Positions 50,359-63,761 of a DNA stretch of 64,000 bases are shown in pieces. This DNA comes from Zasmidium citrigriseum (lineage: Eukaryota; Ascomycota; Dothideomycetes; Mycosphaerellales; Mycosphaerellaceae), in contig NHNW01000002.1 of the NCBI GenBank assembly GCA_002786025.1, forward strand, positions 1,116,001 through 1,180,000. Direction: 5' to 3'. Within the stretch, counting starts at the first letter, position 1; each line of letters begins with the position of its first letter. The notes beneath the pieces were generated by a model. The model was not told the origin of the DNA. It was given only the letters and a program-made list of their open reading frames with translations, and made no database searches. A program made the position numbers and the translations under genes.

Positions 50359-52201
50359 TCAATCTTGTGCTTCGGCACCGGCACCATCACTACGCATGGC
50401 ACCATAGTCAGAGCGCTTTACGCCCTTCGCCCGTCCAGTGATGTCTTGCCAAGTAGCACCGAAGCGACGTCCAGTGCTGGCCAACAAGCCTTCCTCTTCC
50501 TCCTCGCGGAGATCCTCGTCCATCTGGTCTTCATCCAGCTTCGGCACTCTGAAGAGTGTGACGATGAAGACGATAATGAAGATGCCGAGGAATGCAAATT
50601 GCGCATAAAAGTCCACAACGCCAAAGTACGGGAAGTTGGCCGTGATTCTGTTGAGGAATGTGCTAAGCACGGTTGGAGTGCACACCATCTTGGCAATGGG
50701 GTTGTCGGTTCTTTCGGAGCACGGCTTGACCGCGTTATGATGCTTGCTGCAATCCGGCTGCAGGTCCGGGGTATGCGAGGGCCTATCGCAGAACGTCTGT
50801 GGACCGAAGGTGGCGTAGGTCGGCGCCACGATCATCGCCAAACTGTAGTTCAGTGCGAACACCATCAGGGTAAGTAAGACAGTTGCCATCAGCATGGCGT
50901 TCGGTGTTGTGTGCCCCTTGCGGATACGGAATAGGATGACCCAGAGGAAGCGGATGCCGATGGTGCCCAGGCCAACCACACTGGCGCAGAAGAAGAGTAA
51001 GGTAAGGAGCAGGAAGATGATGTAGTCGATCGGAAACACGCGGGCTGTGTAGGTGAGCAGCGCATTGACGGGCTGGAAGATCTTGGTCTTGCCAAGCAGG
51101 TAGCCGCATGACGTCTTGCACACCGAGTTCTTGATCTTGTCGACCATGGTGATGACCATGCTTGCAAAGATGATCAATGCGATGATCAGTAGAAGCCATC
51201 CGAAGATCAGCTTCAGAGGTCGGAAGACGGCCTCCAGCTTGATCCAGGCACGGACGAAGAAGTTGCGACCCTCGCCAGTGTTCTCGGCAGCCAGTCGTTC
51301 ACGGCGTCTCAAAGTTCGTTCCTCGCGGACGAGAGCTTCGAGCTCACGGCGGTCACGAGGGTCCAGTCCACCTTCGCGTCCCTCACTACGGCCTTCGAGC
51401 TGACGCTGGCGCTCCTGGTTCTGGGCGAGCTGGCTGGAGGTGGTCTCCGCAAGCTGAGGTGCCGAAACACCCGGCGCAGACTTGATTAGGGACACGGGGA
51501 GTAGCGCAAGACCAGGGCCAGTATACAGACAGTAGATAATTGTTCCAATGAGAATGAGCACGCCAATGGCGAAGGTTAGTGCACGCTCGCCATCTACACC
51601 AGAGTCAGCATACAACTAGAAAGAGGTATGGCGTAAAGAACTTACGATTCTCAGTCAGTAGGTCCTTGAAATAGTCCAAGTCTCTGTGCTCGTCCCTTGC
51701 CTTCTTAGCCACGGGGACGAAGAAGCCTACAAGGAACAGAACGACACAGAGCAAGATGAAGGCAATGGTCCACTTGAAAGCTCCCCAGAGTCGGCTCAAG
51801 ACGGTTTGCTGCCCTTCCTCACTTGCAACCTCGTCATACTCCTCGTAATAGAAGTATGCAAAGGGCACGACAAGCAAACACAGCACAGCATCCAGGCTGT
51901 AAAGTGTGTAGTAGACGATCTTGAGGGTGTACAGAGTATCATCGACTTTGTCCGGTGTAGCCCAATCCTTCTTTCTCCCCAGCTTTCGATTTGTTGTTGA
52001 AGATACCAGCGCAACATCCACTGGCATCAGGAGGACTGTCGCGAGCAGCGCGAGCATCGTGAGCCAACATATTATGGTGACGCCGAAGGTCCGCTCGCCA
52101 GGCTTCTGATAGACGAAGACGAAGATGGCGGAGATGAAGAAGAGGATGCCCAGGCAGACCGCGTAGGCGACCCAGATGAGGGAGGTCTCGATGAGCGCCA
52201 T
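50359..52201 (-). CDS. Probable lysosomal/vacuolar cobalamin transporter (LMBD1-like)
   Basis: Exon 1 is 52201-51646, the intron is 51645-51594 (GTAAGT...TGTAG, 52 nt) and exon 2 is 51593-50359, giving 596 residues. It is a polytopic membrane protein with about nine helices: [31 protein letters not shown] forms the first, and a charged cytosolic loop (about 225-290, Arg/Glu-rich) separates two helix groups. The conserved [15 protein letters not shown] is produced by splicing. LMBR1/LMBD1 proteins occur in vacuole or lysosome membranes; the human member exports cobalamin. Most fungi do not use cobalamin, so the true cargo here may differ. The acidic C-terminus ([12 protein letters not shown]) may be a sorting signal. 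Confidence 0.9.
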
Positions 52202-52590
52202 AGTTGTGGTGTGCGGGTGTGAAAGTCGAGTCGAGTCGAGCTGGTGTTTCTGCTCCCGCGCTGCGCCGGAGCGCTCTCCGCTTGTTGATGTGAGTGATCG
52301 AGTGTCGCCGCCTTGAGTTTCGCCTCTTTCTACGAAGCTTCAGTCCCTTACACGGTTTTCAGCACTGCCTCCACGTCGCCAAAGTGTGGTAGTTTGTGTG
52401 AAAGAGGAGGTGGGTAAAGAGGGGAAGGAAACAAGGCAAGAGCTGTAGAGTTTGAGTGACGTCTGAACGCATTGCCCTTTCTGGGTGAGTCGGCGGCGCG
52501 TTGGAGCTTTGCAGCTCATCCACACTCCCGATCGACGATCCGACAAAGGCGATGAGGATGAAATACTGCTGATGAAGAGGCAGATTCAAG
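52202..52590. promoter_or_regulatory. Divergent promoter, LMBD1-like / CFT1
   Basis: 389 bp between divergent start codons; presumably bidirectional. No defined element recognised. Confidence 0.45.
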
Positions 52591-55500
52591 ATGCAGTGCT
52601 ATACTGAGCTGGTCCCGCCCACCGCCGTCACCCACGCCGTCGCTCTGCCGTTTCTGGACCCCAATGCCAACAACCTGGTCGTCGCGAAGACCTCGCTCCT
52701 GCAGGTCTTCGATGTCACGCGACCGCGATCAGAGAATGCCTCGGAGAAGCTGGTGCTGGTTGGCGAATACCAGCTGGCGGGGACCGTCACCGCGATAGCC
52801 CGCATCAAGTCCATCGAGACCAAGACAGGGGCAGACGCATTGCTGCTGGCTTTCAAGGACGCGAAGCTCGGTTTGGTTGAATGGGATGAAGAGAATCACC
52901 GGCTCAGCACCATCAGTATCCACTACTACGAAGGCGAGAATGTCATCACCCAGCCTTTTGGACCCAGTCTCGCCGAATGCGACACCATCTTGACTGTCGA
53001 CCCCAACTCGCGATGCGCCGCTCTCAAATTCGGCGCGAGACATCTCGCGGTACTGCCATTCAGACAATCAGGTGATGATCTGGTGGGCGAGGAAGAGGAA
53101 GGGTACGATGCGGAGCCTATATCAGCCAATGTCAAGAGGCGAGAGTCGACGTTTCCGAACGAGCAGGGAGAGACGCAGGAAACACCATACAGGGCTTCGT
53201 TCGTTGTGCCTCTCACGTCTTTGGACCCGAGTCTGAGCCATACAGTGCACCTGGCCTTCCTTCACGAATACCGAGAAGCTACATTGGGTATACTCTCGTC
53301 GCAGGTCGAGGCCTCCACAACCCTTCTGGCAGAGCGCAAAGATGTCCTCACCTACAGCATCTTCACACTGGATTTGGACCAACGAGCATCCACAAACATG
53401 TTTACTGTCAGCAAACTGCCATCAACACTGTGGAAGGTCGTGCCACTGCCATTGCCCATTGGTGGAGCTCTTTTGGTTGGCACGAATGAGGTCGTTCACG
53501 TTGACCAGAGCGGGAAAGCAAATGCGACAGCTGTCAACGAGTTCGCAAAGCTAGAGAGCGACTTTGGCATGCTTGATCAATCCCACTTGAACCTCAAGCT
53601 CGAAGATTGTGCTGTCGAAGTTCTGGACCCAAAGACTGGAGAATTGCTTCTGGTACTGAGAGATGGGTCGCTTGCGACGTTGCAGTTTCAAAAGATGGGC
53701 CGTAGCATCAGCGCGCTGAATGTGTCGCGAGTGACGAGAGAGAATGGTGGCGAGGTCATTGAAGCACCGCCGTCCTGCATCGCAAGAACAGCAAATAGCA
53801 GCATTTTCATTGGCAGCGAAGATGGAGCTTCGTCATTGATGGGCTGGACACGACCTACTGCTTCGCTGAGTCGCAAACGCTCCCACGCAAAGATGCTGGG
53901 GCAGGAACCTGAGGAAGAGGACGAAGAGTCAATCGAGGAAGATGACGACGATCTCTACGACGCTGAGCCCGAGACGAAGAAACGAGCAATGTCCGCAGGA
54001 GCCGGTATTGCCGACGCCGCTGCCACATTTGATGTTCGAGATGTCCTCCCGTCGATAGCGCCCACCAACGATATATCCCTCGGCCGCACGAAAGACACCT
54101 CCATTGACAGACTACAACTCGTTCTAGGATCTGGACGAGGCCGAAGTAGCAAATTGTCTTGCCTCAATCGGGATCTCGTCCCTGCAAACGTTCGTTCGAG
54201 CACATTCGAAGGAGCAAAGAATGCGTGGGCTATCCATGCTTCATCTTCCTCAGACGACGAGCCCGAATTCGACAATCTGCTTTTTGTGTTCGATGGCACA
54301 GATACGAACGTGTACGATATCTCACAATCACCCGACGATGAGACTGGCTACACCGAGAGATCTGCACCGGAGTTTGAACGTGAAGGCGAGACTATCGACA
54401 TGCGGACTTTGGCTAATAACTCGATCGTCGTCCAATGCCGACGGACCGAGATCAGAACCTACGATTCGAATCTCGCCTTGAGTCAAATCATACCCATGAT
54501 GGACGATGAGACGGACGCGGAGTTCAGCATCGTACATCTCTCTTTCTGCGACCCATACCTGCTCGTGATTCGCGACGACAGCAGCGTTCAAGTGCTCCAG
54601 GTTCAAGGCAAAGAGATCGAGCCATTGGAAGGTGAAGGAGCTGTGTTTGAAAAGAAATGGCTGAGTGGATGCATTTACTCAGGCGCTCTCACCAAGGATG
54701 AGCCCGCGCTGTTCCTGCTCGATGCCAGTGGCAACATGCAAGTTCTCAGCCTTCCAGATCTTCGACCGATCTATTCGCCACCATCACTAGCGCAGCTGCC
54801 GCCAGTCTTGTCATCGGAAGCCACGCAACGGAGAGCTGGTCCCAAAGAGACATTGGCGGAGCTGCTGGTCACGGATCTTGGCCAGGATGACTCTACACTG
54901 CCGTATCTCATCGTTCGAACAGCTGTTGATGATGTGGTCCTATACGAGCCCTTCCACTACCCTCAGCCCAAGACCTCCGATTCATGGCCTTCCCATCTTC
55001 GATTCAGAAAAGTGCCCTTGTCATACATTCCGAAGTACAATGACACGTTGGCCGAAGAGGAGAGCGGACGATCACCACCCTTGAAGCCTATCAGAGTCGG
55101 GTCTTACTCTGCGGTTACCATTCCAGGTGCACCGCCTTTACTGCTTCTCAAGGAACCGTCAAGTCTGCCGCGAGTGCTGGAAGTCAGACCCTCAAAAGAT
55201 TCCAACCAAATTTGGAGCTTATCACCAATCCATCGCCAAGGGTGCGAACGAGGCTTCTTATTCGTTGCACCTGTTGGACACCTGCAGGAATGTCAACTTC
55301 CGTCAGACACTTGGTACGGAACCGGTTGGAGTATACAACAGATCGATCTTGGGGGTGAGGTACGACATCTGGCCTATCATGAATCCAGGGGTGTGTATGT
55401 GGTTGCGACCTGCAAGCCGGTCGACTTCTACTTTGCGACGGAAGACCACAGGCACCCCGAGCAAGATGGTAAGTCCCTTCCCTTCGTGTGAGAGTGCATG

Positions 55501-56836
55501 CATCGCTAGCATAACGTCCTCCTTAACATCTGTGGGGAGAGGCGTCTACAGTGGATGCGAAAGTGAAACTTCCTTCCTATTCAGCCTGCCCATGTACTTG
55601 GTTTGGGTTCGTGCTTTATTCCAAAGGATACATCTAAAGCCGCTCAGACTTGCTTGTGGAACTCAGTACTGACTTGTTGCAGAAATATATCTCCGCCCAC
55701 AAGTGCCACAATACAGCATACACCTCGTCTCGTCAAAAACTCACAGGATTATCAACTCCATCGACTTGCCATTCCTTGAGACGGTCAATGCGCTCAAGGT
55801 CATGCGTGTTGAGGTATCCGAGAACACGCATGAACAAGACCTTCGGATCGTCGTGGCGGCAGCAGCTCAGCGTGGAGAGGACATGCCAGCAAAGGGGATA
55901 ATCACAGTATTCGACATAATCGATGTTGTGCCGGAACCTGGCGTACCAGAGAGCGACATCAAGCTGCACCAAGTCGCCCGAGAGGAAGCCAGAGGAGCAA
56001 TCACAGCGCTTGCATCCTTCCCTGGCGGCTTCATTGGCACGGGCCAAGGCATGAAAGTCATGGTGCGAGGCATGAAAGAGGACGGCTCTTGTCTGCCTAT
56101 CGCTTTCCTGGATGCGCAGTGTCATACTCATACCATGAAGACGCTTGGTGGAACCGGCATGTGGCTCACCGGTGACGCTTGGAAGGGACTGTGGTTTGGT
56201 GGCTTCACCGAGGAGCCGTACAAGATCACGGTGCTTGGCAAGACCCCGAAGACGCACATGGAAGTCATGGCTGCGGATTTCCTGCCCTTTGATGGGTCGC
56301 TTTTCCTGCTGATCATGGACGCTAACCTGGACCTTCACGTTCTGCAGTATGACCCGGAGAACCCAAAGACGATCAACGGCCTCAGACTGCTACACCGAAG
56401 CACTTTCCATGTCGGACACTTCCCTACCAGCATGACGCTCCTACCGAGTACGCTCGCGCCTTTCCAGCAACAGCAACAAATGACTAATGGCGCTGGCGAG
56501 GGAGACGAAAGCCCTCCGAACCAGCTGTTCCACGTCCTCACCACTTCCCTTTCTGGATCCATCGGCCTGGTCACGCCCCTGGACGAGGCAGCGTATCGAC
56601 GACTCTCGGCTCTGCAGACTCATTTGACCTCTATTCTGGAGCATGCGGCTGGGCTCAATCCGAGGGCTTACCGTTCGACTGAGGCTCTGGGCGTTGTAGA
56701 TGGAGGAATTGTGCGTAGGATTGGCGAGCTGGGCGTGCTGAGACGTGCGGATGTTTTGAGTCGGGCGGGGACGGATGCTTGGGGGTTGAGGAGCGATTTG
56801 GAGATTATTGGGGGTGGTGGGTTGGGGTATCTTTGA
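52591..56836 (+). CDS. CFT1: Cleavage and polyadenylation factor subunit CFT1 (CPSF160)
   Basis: Exon 1 is 52591-55468, the intron is 55469-55682 (GTAAGT...TGCAG, 214 nt) and exon 2 is 55683-56836, giving 1343 residues. Cft1/CPSF160 is the triple beta-propeller scaffold of the poly(A) machinery; it helps recognise the AAUAAA signal. The N-terminus (MQCYTELVPPTAVTHAV) and NLVVAKTSLLQVFDV are typical. A middle region has an acidic insert (EEEDEESIEEDDDD). The C-terminal CPSF_A region is intact in exon 2 (VPQYSIHLVSSKTHRIINSIDLPFLE, then FNP-like GLRLLHRSTFHVGHFPT). The intron is much longer than others in the window. The protein is a little shorter than typical fungal Cft1 but covers all three propellers. 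Confidence 0.93.
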
Positions 56837-57271
56837 GCGTGGTGGTGGTATGCAATGGCTTGATACTGGACGCAGCCTTCCGGCGTCATGGCCGCCATCC
56901 ATGAGCTACTGATGTCTGGGCACATCCCCGAAACGTTGCGAGACCACATTGCACTGGTATGCCAGTATACCAATCGAGCTATTCAATCACAGTCTTCATT
57001 TGCACTACAGGAGAGGGCGAAGAGTGTCCAAACACCGAGCCGGACTGGAACCAGGCTTCGAGGAGACACAATCCATCTGCGGCTTCCCGTATCGTGCGAC
57101 ATTTGGAGGCAACCTCATTGCCACTTTCGTGACTGACAACCACGTCAGCTTTGTGCTTTAGATAATCAGGCTTTGAGAGTTCGTACTCGAGCTGGAAGCG
57201 CTTTGGTCGGCCGACCGTCTTCGAGCTCACTCCTTCAGCATTTCCTCTCGCCGCTATACCAGAAGGACATC
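56837..57271. other. Intergenic region and 5' leader
   Basis: 435 bp between CFT1 and the STAND/ankyrin gene, both on the plus strand. The downstream frame stays open upstream to 57173, but the family-like N-terminus begins at ATG 57272. No other gene seen. Confidence 0.5.
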
Positions 57272-60200
57272 ATGGCCAGCGTGGGAGATGTCATCGCCAT
57301 TGCAGAGGCTGCGCATGCTCTTTTCAAACTCTTCGACAAGGCCAAAAATGCGCCCGAAGAATGGGAAGCTTTGAGGAGAGAAGTCGTGGCGTCCAGGAAC
57401 ACTCTCAGCGGCCTGGATGCACAGCTTCAGTCCAAATCCTTCCAGACACAAGATGCGCAAAACATCATTCAGCCCCTGTTCTCGACAGACGGTCCGATTC
57501 GTGAGCTGGAAGGAGCATTGAGGAAGATTCAAGCCGGACTCGACGTACCCAAAAGTAGGTTCGAGGAGATTGGACGGGTACTGAAGTGGCCCTTTAAGGC
57601 TTCCGAAATCGAGGAGCTGCTTCGCCAAATGCAGAGAGCGCAGAGCAATGTGCAGACGACCTTGCAGCGGACAAACATTTACCTGGGGACGGAGATCCGG
57701 AACGATTTCAAAAGTGCTGGCTTCGACAAAATTGTTGACTCGGTATCCTCGGATGACTTTCTAGCCATGCAACAGTCAAAGCGGAAGAAAGCGCTCCCAG
57801 GCACCATGAGATGGTTTCTGGACAATGTGCATTTCCAGGGATGGGCCGAAAATCGGACTGCTGCCATATTGTGGTGCCATGGCATGGCAGGAGCTGGCAA
57901 GACGGTGTTCGCATCGTGTGCATTTGATGAGCTCAATGTCAAGTACACAGGGCGAAATGTGGCAATACTGATCGCCTTCTGCCTCTTTGACCGAAGGGAA
58001 ACGCAAAGCACCACAACGGTACTTGCTGCGTATCTCAAGCAGGCTCTGCTGCTACAGCACAAAGTCTCCACACAAACCCAGGCATTATACAGCAATCATA
58101 GGGCCAGGTTGCTTGTTGATGCAGACAAGGTTTGTGAGGCTCTGGCAGCAGAGTTGCAGAACTTTGAGAAAGTGTTTCTCATTCTAGATGGCTTGGACGA
58201 GATGAATGCAACGGAGAGATACTCGCTACTTCGAAAGTTGGAAGGCATTGTGCCTTGTCCCAACCTCCTCGTCACGTCTCGAAACCTGCCTGAGATCCAG
58301 CGGTGGTTCTACGAGGAAGCGTCCCATGGCAAGTACCGCATAGAACACAAGGAGGACCTGAAGCGGCCTGAACATAAAGATCCGCATTATCGCCGAGAAC
58401 GCTGCGACCAAGGACGGAAATTTCGCCACAATCGTTCTCTTTCTGACGAGTGGTGGAAGTACGAAGTCTGCTACTGCTGCACCACATGCAATAGTCGCAT
58501 CTGTGTGTGCTGCTACGACTCCAGCGAGACATGCTTCAACTGTCAAGAACAGAAGTCTCTTCACACCTGGGTCCACCAAGCGACTATGCCCGTTGCGTTT
58601 GACTATATTGACATCCACAATGTCGTGCGCCAATACATCGATGCAAACAGCGACCTCAACAGGAATGTTGAGGAGGCAGACAAGGCCGGGGTTGACCTCC
58701 GTGACCAGATAGCGGCGAAGGTCAGAACCAATCGTCAAAATACGTGAGCAGTCTCCATGGTCCATATCACAGCTGTGCTCTAACAACGGAACTAGCCTTC
58801 AGCTCGTCATTCATCAATTGGACTTTTTGGCTCGACATGCCTCCCCTAGAAGATTGATGAATGCCCTCGATAACAGTCTTCCTACGGGAATGGAGCAGGT
58901 CCATAGCCTGATTTTGTCGCGCATAGGAAGCCTCGCTCAAGATGACATATCTGCTAACATTGCGAACATGATAGCTGTGATAGCGAGCGCGCGGCGACCT
59001 TTGAAGTTGAAGACGCTTGAGCACGCACTCTCTGTGTCCGTCGACCACAATGACATTGATTGGCTGAGCATCCCTGACGCCGGGCGTTTGATATCTCAAG
59101 CGGAGGGCCTGGTCGTGTTAGACAAGCAGAATGCCGCTCGACTGGCCCATGCAACTACAGCTCACTACGTTAAAAATCACGCCCAGGATATCCCGAGCGG
59201 GGATAAGTTTTTGGCTGTCGCGTGTATCGCATACCTGCAGCGTGTTCCTTTCCATAAGCCGGAAACCATCGAGGATGAATACGACGATCTCGAAAGGAAG
59301 AAGGAAGAATATCCTTTCCTCCAATACGCCTCGACGTACTGGGGGTTCCATGCTCATAGGATCCCAGGTGGGTATTTGGAAGGCGTCATCCCTTTGCTCG
59401 AGGATGAAGACTCCGTGAGAAGAATAGCGATTTTGATGTGGCAAAGTACCGATATTTGTACAAGCGGATGGGATGCGACACAAGATGTCCACGGGCTACA
59501 TCTAGCCGCCTACGCTGGTCACACAAGCGCCGTCGCCCACTTCATCGAAAACGGCACCGATCCAGACATTCTCGATGATTTCGACACAACGCCATTGATG
59601 TACTCCGCAATGACGGGAGAAGTGGATGCCGTTGCCGTGCTTCTAAGGGCTGGAGCCGATCCATCGCGAACATGCACAAGAGGAAGAACGGCACTCCACC
59701 GAGCATGTCAAAACCATTATCCGGAAGTCGTAAAAGCTCTTTTGCTGTCGACGAAAGACATTGCTGTTGATGCCATCGACGTACCGTACGATCGGACTGC
59801 GCTTGCGTGGGCAGTCGATCTTTCTCCTGATTCCGTGGAAATTATGCGACTTTTACTTTTTCACGGTGCCATTGATCCAACTCGGGCTGTGTATAAGCAT
59901 CGGCATAATCATCCTCTGATACGTGCCGCATTCTTGGAATACTGGAGAGCCCACTTGGAGTTACTCCTTGACGATGGGCGATTCCCGGTGAACGCAACTG
60001 ACCACAACGGTGCCACGGCATTGACAGGGGCATGCTATGGTGAAAACTTCTCTGCGATTAAGCTTCTGCTCGAGAAGGGAGCTGATCTGGAGGACCGAGA
60101 CGACCAAGGCAACACGGCACTGTTGTTCTCAGCTCGCGCAATGCCAACCGATACCGTAGATCATTTACTACAACAAGGAGCAAATATAAGAGCTGTGGAT

Positions 60201-61487
60201 GATGCTGGACAGAATGTACTACACAAGTGTGCAATCCGGAATTCCTACAAAAGTCGTCCGTTGTCCGATTTCCTTAGTCATGTTGATTGCCCAGATGTCA
60301 ACGCACAAGACAGCAGCGGTGCCACTCCGTTGCACCTTGCAGTCGAAGGCAATAAGCAAAACGCGGTCGAATTACTGCTACGATTCGGCGCTCGTAGTGA
60401 CATTGCAGCAAACACAGGCTTTTCTCCATTGGACGTGGCATTTGAAACGAGTCGACGCAGTTTGTGGCCCATTTTGAAAGCAGGGATAACAGGGAAAGCC
60501 CGGGAAGATCAAAAACAATCCGCCCGGATGCCAGAGACAATTGCAGAACACCCAATGGAGGATGGACACCATCGCATAGACACAACTGACAAGGGCATGT
60601 CGATTCGGGATGCGGTCATGGAAATGGACGCTCAGCAGCTTGCCTCGTACTTGAACAGTCGCGATCCAGGATGTCCTGATTTTGATGCGCAAGACGGCTA
60701 CTTTGGGCAGACCGCTCTCCACGTCGCCATCGAAGCAGCGAGTGACCAGCACTCTCGTATCCTTCTCGAAAGAGGCGCCAGATTCGATATTGCTGACCGA
60801 GACGGCTACCACGCCCTTCATGTGGCCGTGAAGAAGCGGAATCTTGAGCTGGTTGAGGAGCTGGTTCATCGTGGAGCAGATGTCAATGCCGCACAAGCTG
60901 ATGGACCTCAACCTCTAGAAATTGCGGTCGTAACACGGCCCTACGCCAAGGTTGCATGCTTTCTTGTCAAAAATGGCGCTGATATCGATAAGGACATCAC
61001 CGGGATGGTAAGGCTTGTTGCTTTCGCGGCAGAACTAGGCGAAATGGAGGTTATTCGAAGAGCCGTTGAGGCAGGGTTGCCATTTGACAAGCCCGACCAA
61101 TCTTTGCCCCATCTTGAGCCTCGTAGAGTGGCTCAGACTTGCAAGCATGATGAGATTGTCAGGTATCTCTTCGTACAAAAACAGCGAGAGTGGAAGCTGA
61201 AACGGGGGTCGAGACCCCGCAGGCGCATGAAGACTCGGTTGCTGGGGAATGGAGAAGAAATAAACAGAACTAAGCTGTACGGGATCAGATCGAATCCAGA
61301 AGAAGCTGATACTGTAGCTGGTGCGAACGACCCGCGATGCCAGGTCACCGAAGCTGAGCCGTGGCGAAAGAGGGTGTTTGGGCAAGTCGCAGGACTTCTG
61401 GAGCTGCATACCGTTACGCTCACGACCCGAGATTGGATCGGTACTTTCATCATCATTGTTTTGGCTGTGCTGCTTTGGAAGCCCTAG
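57272..61487 (+). CDS. STAND (NACHT-type) ankyrin-repeat protein with zinc insert and C-terminal membrane helix
   Basis: Exon 1 is 57272-58743, the intron is 58744-58795 (GTGAGC...CTAG, 52 nt) and exon 2 is 58796-61487, giving 1387 residues. A helical N-terminal signalling-type domain (about 1-130, starting MASVGDVIAIAEAAHALFKLFD) precedes a P-loop NTPase: Walker A GMAGAGKT at 204-211 and Walker B LDGLDE at 305-310. A Cys-rich insert beginning at C400 (CYCCTTC, ICVCC, CFNC) looks like a ZZ-type zinc finger. After a winged-helix-like region come about a dozen ankyrin repeats (for example GLHLAAYAGHTSAVAHFIENG). The last 20 residues form a hydrophobic helix (WIGTFIIIVLAVLLW). Fungal STAND proteins act in incompatibility and innate-like immunity. 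What this one senses is unknown. Confidence 0.88.
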
Positions 61488-61528
61488 GCGGGATCCATTG
61501 CTCGACTAGCTGATCTATACACTCACTC

Positions 61529-63254
61529 TCAATCCCACAAAATCCCCACAACCTTCTCCCACCCCTTCTTCACCCTCTCCGGCTCCTCCGGCTTCCTCTC
61601 AATCTCCTCCAAAACCTCCCTCAGCGGCACCTCCTCCAACTTGACAAACCTCGTCTTCTTGAAAACCTTCCAAAGCACAAACGCCGTCAACACAAGCGGA
61701 ATATCCAGATAACTCGACACAAACCCACTCGTGCTCCAATTGCCCCTAGTGAAATTCTCAAAACCCGCCGTGAACAATATAATGACACACATTACTAACG
61801 CGATCGGCGTGGAGAATCTCGTCCAGGTGTTATGCCAAGGGAGGGAGCTTAGGGGGATCGATTGGACTTTGAAGGCGAGGAGGAGGCGTTGGTGGTTGAT
61901 CAGGATGGAAATCCAGGAGATTAGCACGCCGCAGGCTGTCAGGTCGACGAACCACCAGAAGACTGTTAGGGCGCTGGAGGAGAGGGACATGAAGGCCAGG
62001 AACATGAATGTCGTTTGCACGATGACGCAGACGTAAGGGACGCCCCAGGGTGTCGTGCGGAGGAGGATTTGCGGGGCTTGTTTTTTCAGGGCCAGAGCGT
62101 AGAGGACACGGGTTCCGGAGAGCAGGGCCTGGTTTGAGGAGGACCAGGCGGAGGTTATGACTATGGCGTTGACGATTGAGGGGATCGCTTTGATTCCTGC
62201 TTCGGAGGCGGCGATTACGAAGGGGGATTGGGCTGCTGTGCCGGATTGGTCGTCCAGACGGGGGTCTTGGCTTGAGACGAGCATGCCGACGACGAGGACG
62301 GAGAGGATGTAGAAGATTGCGACGCGGAAGAAAACGCGCTTGCAGGCTTTGGGGATTACTTGGCGGGGGTTGCGGGTTTCTGCTGCGGCCATGGCGACGG
62401 ATTCGGTCCCGGCGAAGGAGAAGACTGCTGAGCTCATGCAGGCCCAGTAGCCTAGGAATTGGCCCCAGGAGCCAGATCCGATGTATTCCACGAATGGGCC
62501 GGGTGCTTTCCAGTAGTGGAAGCCCAGGCGAGGGACTCCAGGAATTCCCCCAAGGTTGATGACCAGTCCCAGAATAATCAAAAAGATTATAAAAAGGATC
62601 TTGAGCAGAGCAAACCAAAACTCCACCTCCCCATAAACCCTCACAAATGCAATTCCCACGACAAAAGTCATAGCAATGACCAACAAAATCCAGACACTCG
62701 AATTGACATCCGTCCAGTACTGGAACAGCACACAGATGGCGGAGATCTCGGCCGGGATGCTGAGCCAGTTGCCGTAGACGATGTTCCAGCCGATGGCGAA
62801 ACCCATGGCGGGATCGACCAAGAATTCGGCATGCCGGACGAAGGACCCGGTTACGGGGAGGAAGGCGGTGACTTCGCCGAGGGCGAATTGCACGGCGCAG
62901 ACGATGAGGCCGACGGTTGCGTAGCCTAGGAGAGCGCCCAAGGGGCCGGCGGTTTGGATTGAGGAGCCGAGGCCGAGGAAGAGGCCTGATATTGTCAGAC
63001 AGAGGTGAGAGTGATTATGGTGTGGACATACCTGTTCCGATTGCTCCAGCGATGGCAATGAGAGAGATGTGTCTTTGCTGGAGGCCGCGATTTAGGTCGC
63101 GATCTTCATTCTCGGTGACGAAGTCGCCTTCGTGGTCATTCGATCGAGAAGGTCCAGCAACGCCGTTGAAAGTGTTGTAGTCCTGTGTGACTTCGACGAC
63201 CGGGCCATCGTGCTTCGATTTGCCGACGGTGGCAAGGCCGTCTTGTTCGGCCAT
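61529..63254 (-). CDS. Amino-acid permease (yeast amino acid transporter, APC superfamily)
   Basis: Exon 1 is 63254-63032, the intron is 63031-62986 (GTATGT...ATCAG, 46 nt) and exon 2 is 62985-61529, giving 559 residues. A hydrophilic N-tail (about 50 residues) leads into LNRGLQQRHISLIAIAGAIGTGLFLGLGSSI, the conserved first helix with the GTG substrate loop, which is complete only after splicing. About twelve helices follow, including FSFAGTESVAMAAAETRNPRQ in helix 6 and its loop, a hallmark of the YAT group. Plasma-membrane proton-coupled amino-acid import is expected. Substrate preference cannot be read from sequence. The gene is convergent with the STAND/ankyrin gene, 41 bp away. Confidence 0.92.
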
Positions 63255-63761
63255 GTCTATTCGATGTCTTCAGTTGTCACCGAGATTTCATGTTACGCCT
63301 GGTAGGAGGAACGAAAGACAAGCTTCGTGAAAGCTTGAGAGGGATAAGACAGCCATGGTGGTATTAGGTGATGTCGAACAAATGGCGTGCTGTTATCTTG
63401 CCGAAGAGGATTCTGTTAGTTCCCGTCGAGCGGGTGCACCTGCCCTTTTCGCTACTGCCGCAAATGGCAGGCCATCTACAATTATGTGCTGAGTAGGTCC
63501 TCAGAAACGCTTTAGTCTCGAGAGCATTGAGCAGAAAATACGTATGAGATTAAGTAGAAGGAAGTGGAGGAGAATTGCGGTGTCGCAGCATGGTCACATA
63601 AGTTGGTGAATTCCTGGCTATCAAAGGGCTTGGACCTTTTCCCTCACTCAATTGTAATCCCCATGCGGACTCATGTCTGAGCCCACTCCGTTGACGCCAT
63701 GCTTCCTTTTCGTAGATGCAACACCCACACCATACCCCTTCCCGACGCTGCGATCATGCGC
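63255..63761. other. Intergenic region, no gene seen
   Basis: About 500 bp: promoter of the permease and 3' UTR of RPS13. No gene features. Confidence 0.5.

Noticed and set aside
49879..50877. 332-codon plus frame upstream of and across the LMBD1-like gene
   Set aside because: Runs antisense through a conserved membrane protein and shows no recognisable domain.
61830..62618. 262-codon minus-strand frame within the permease
   Set aside because: Alternative frame of the permease exon, Arg/Pro-rich, with no motif.
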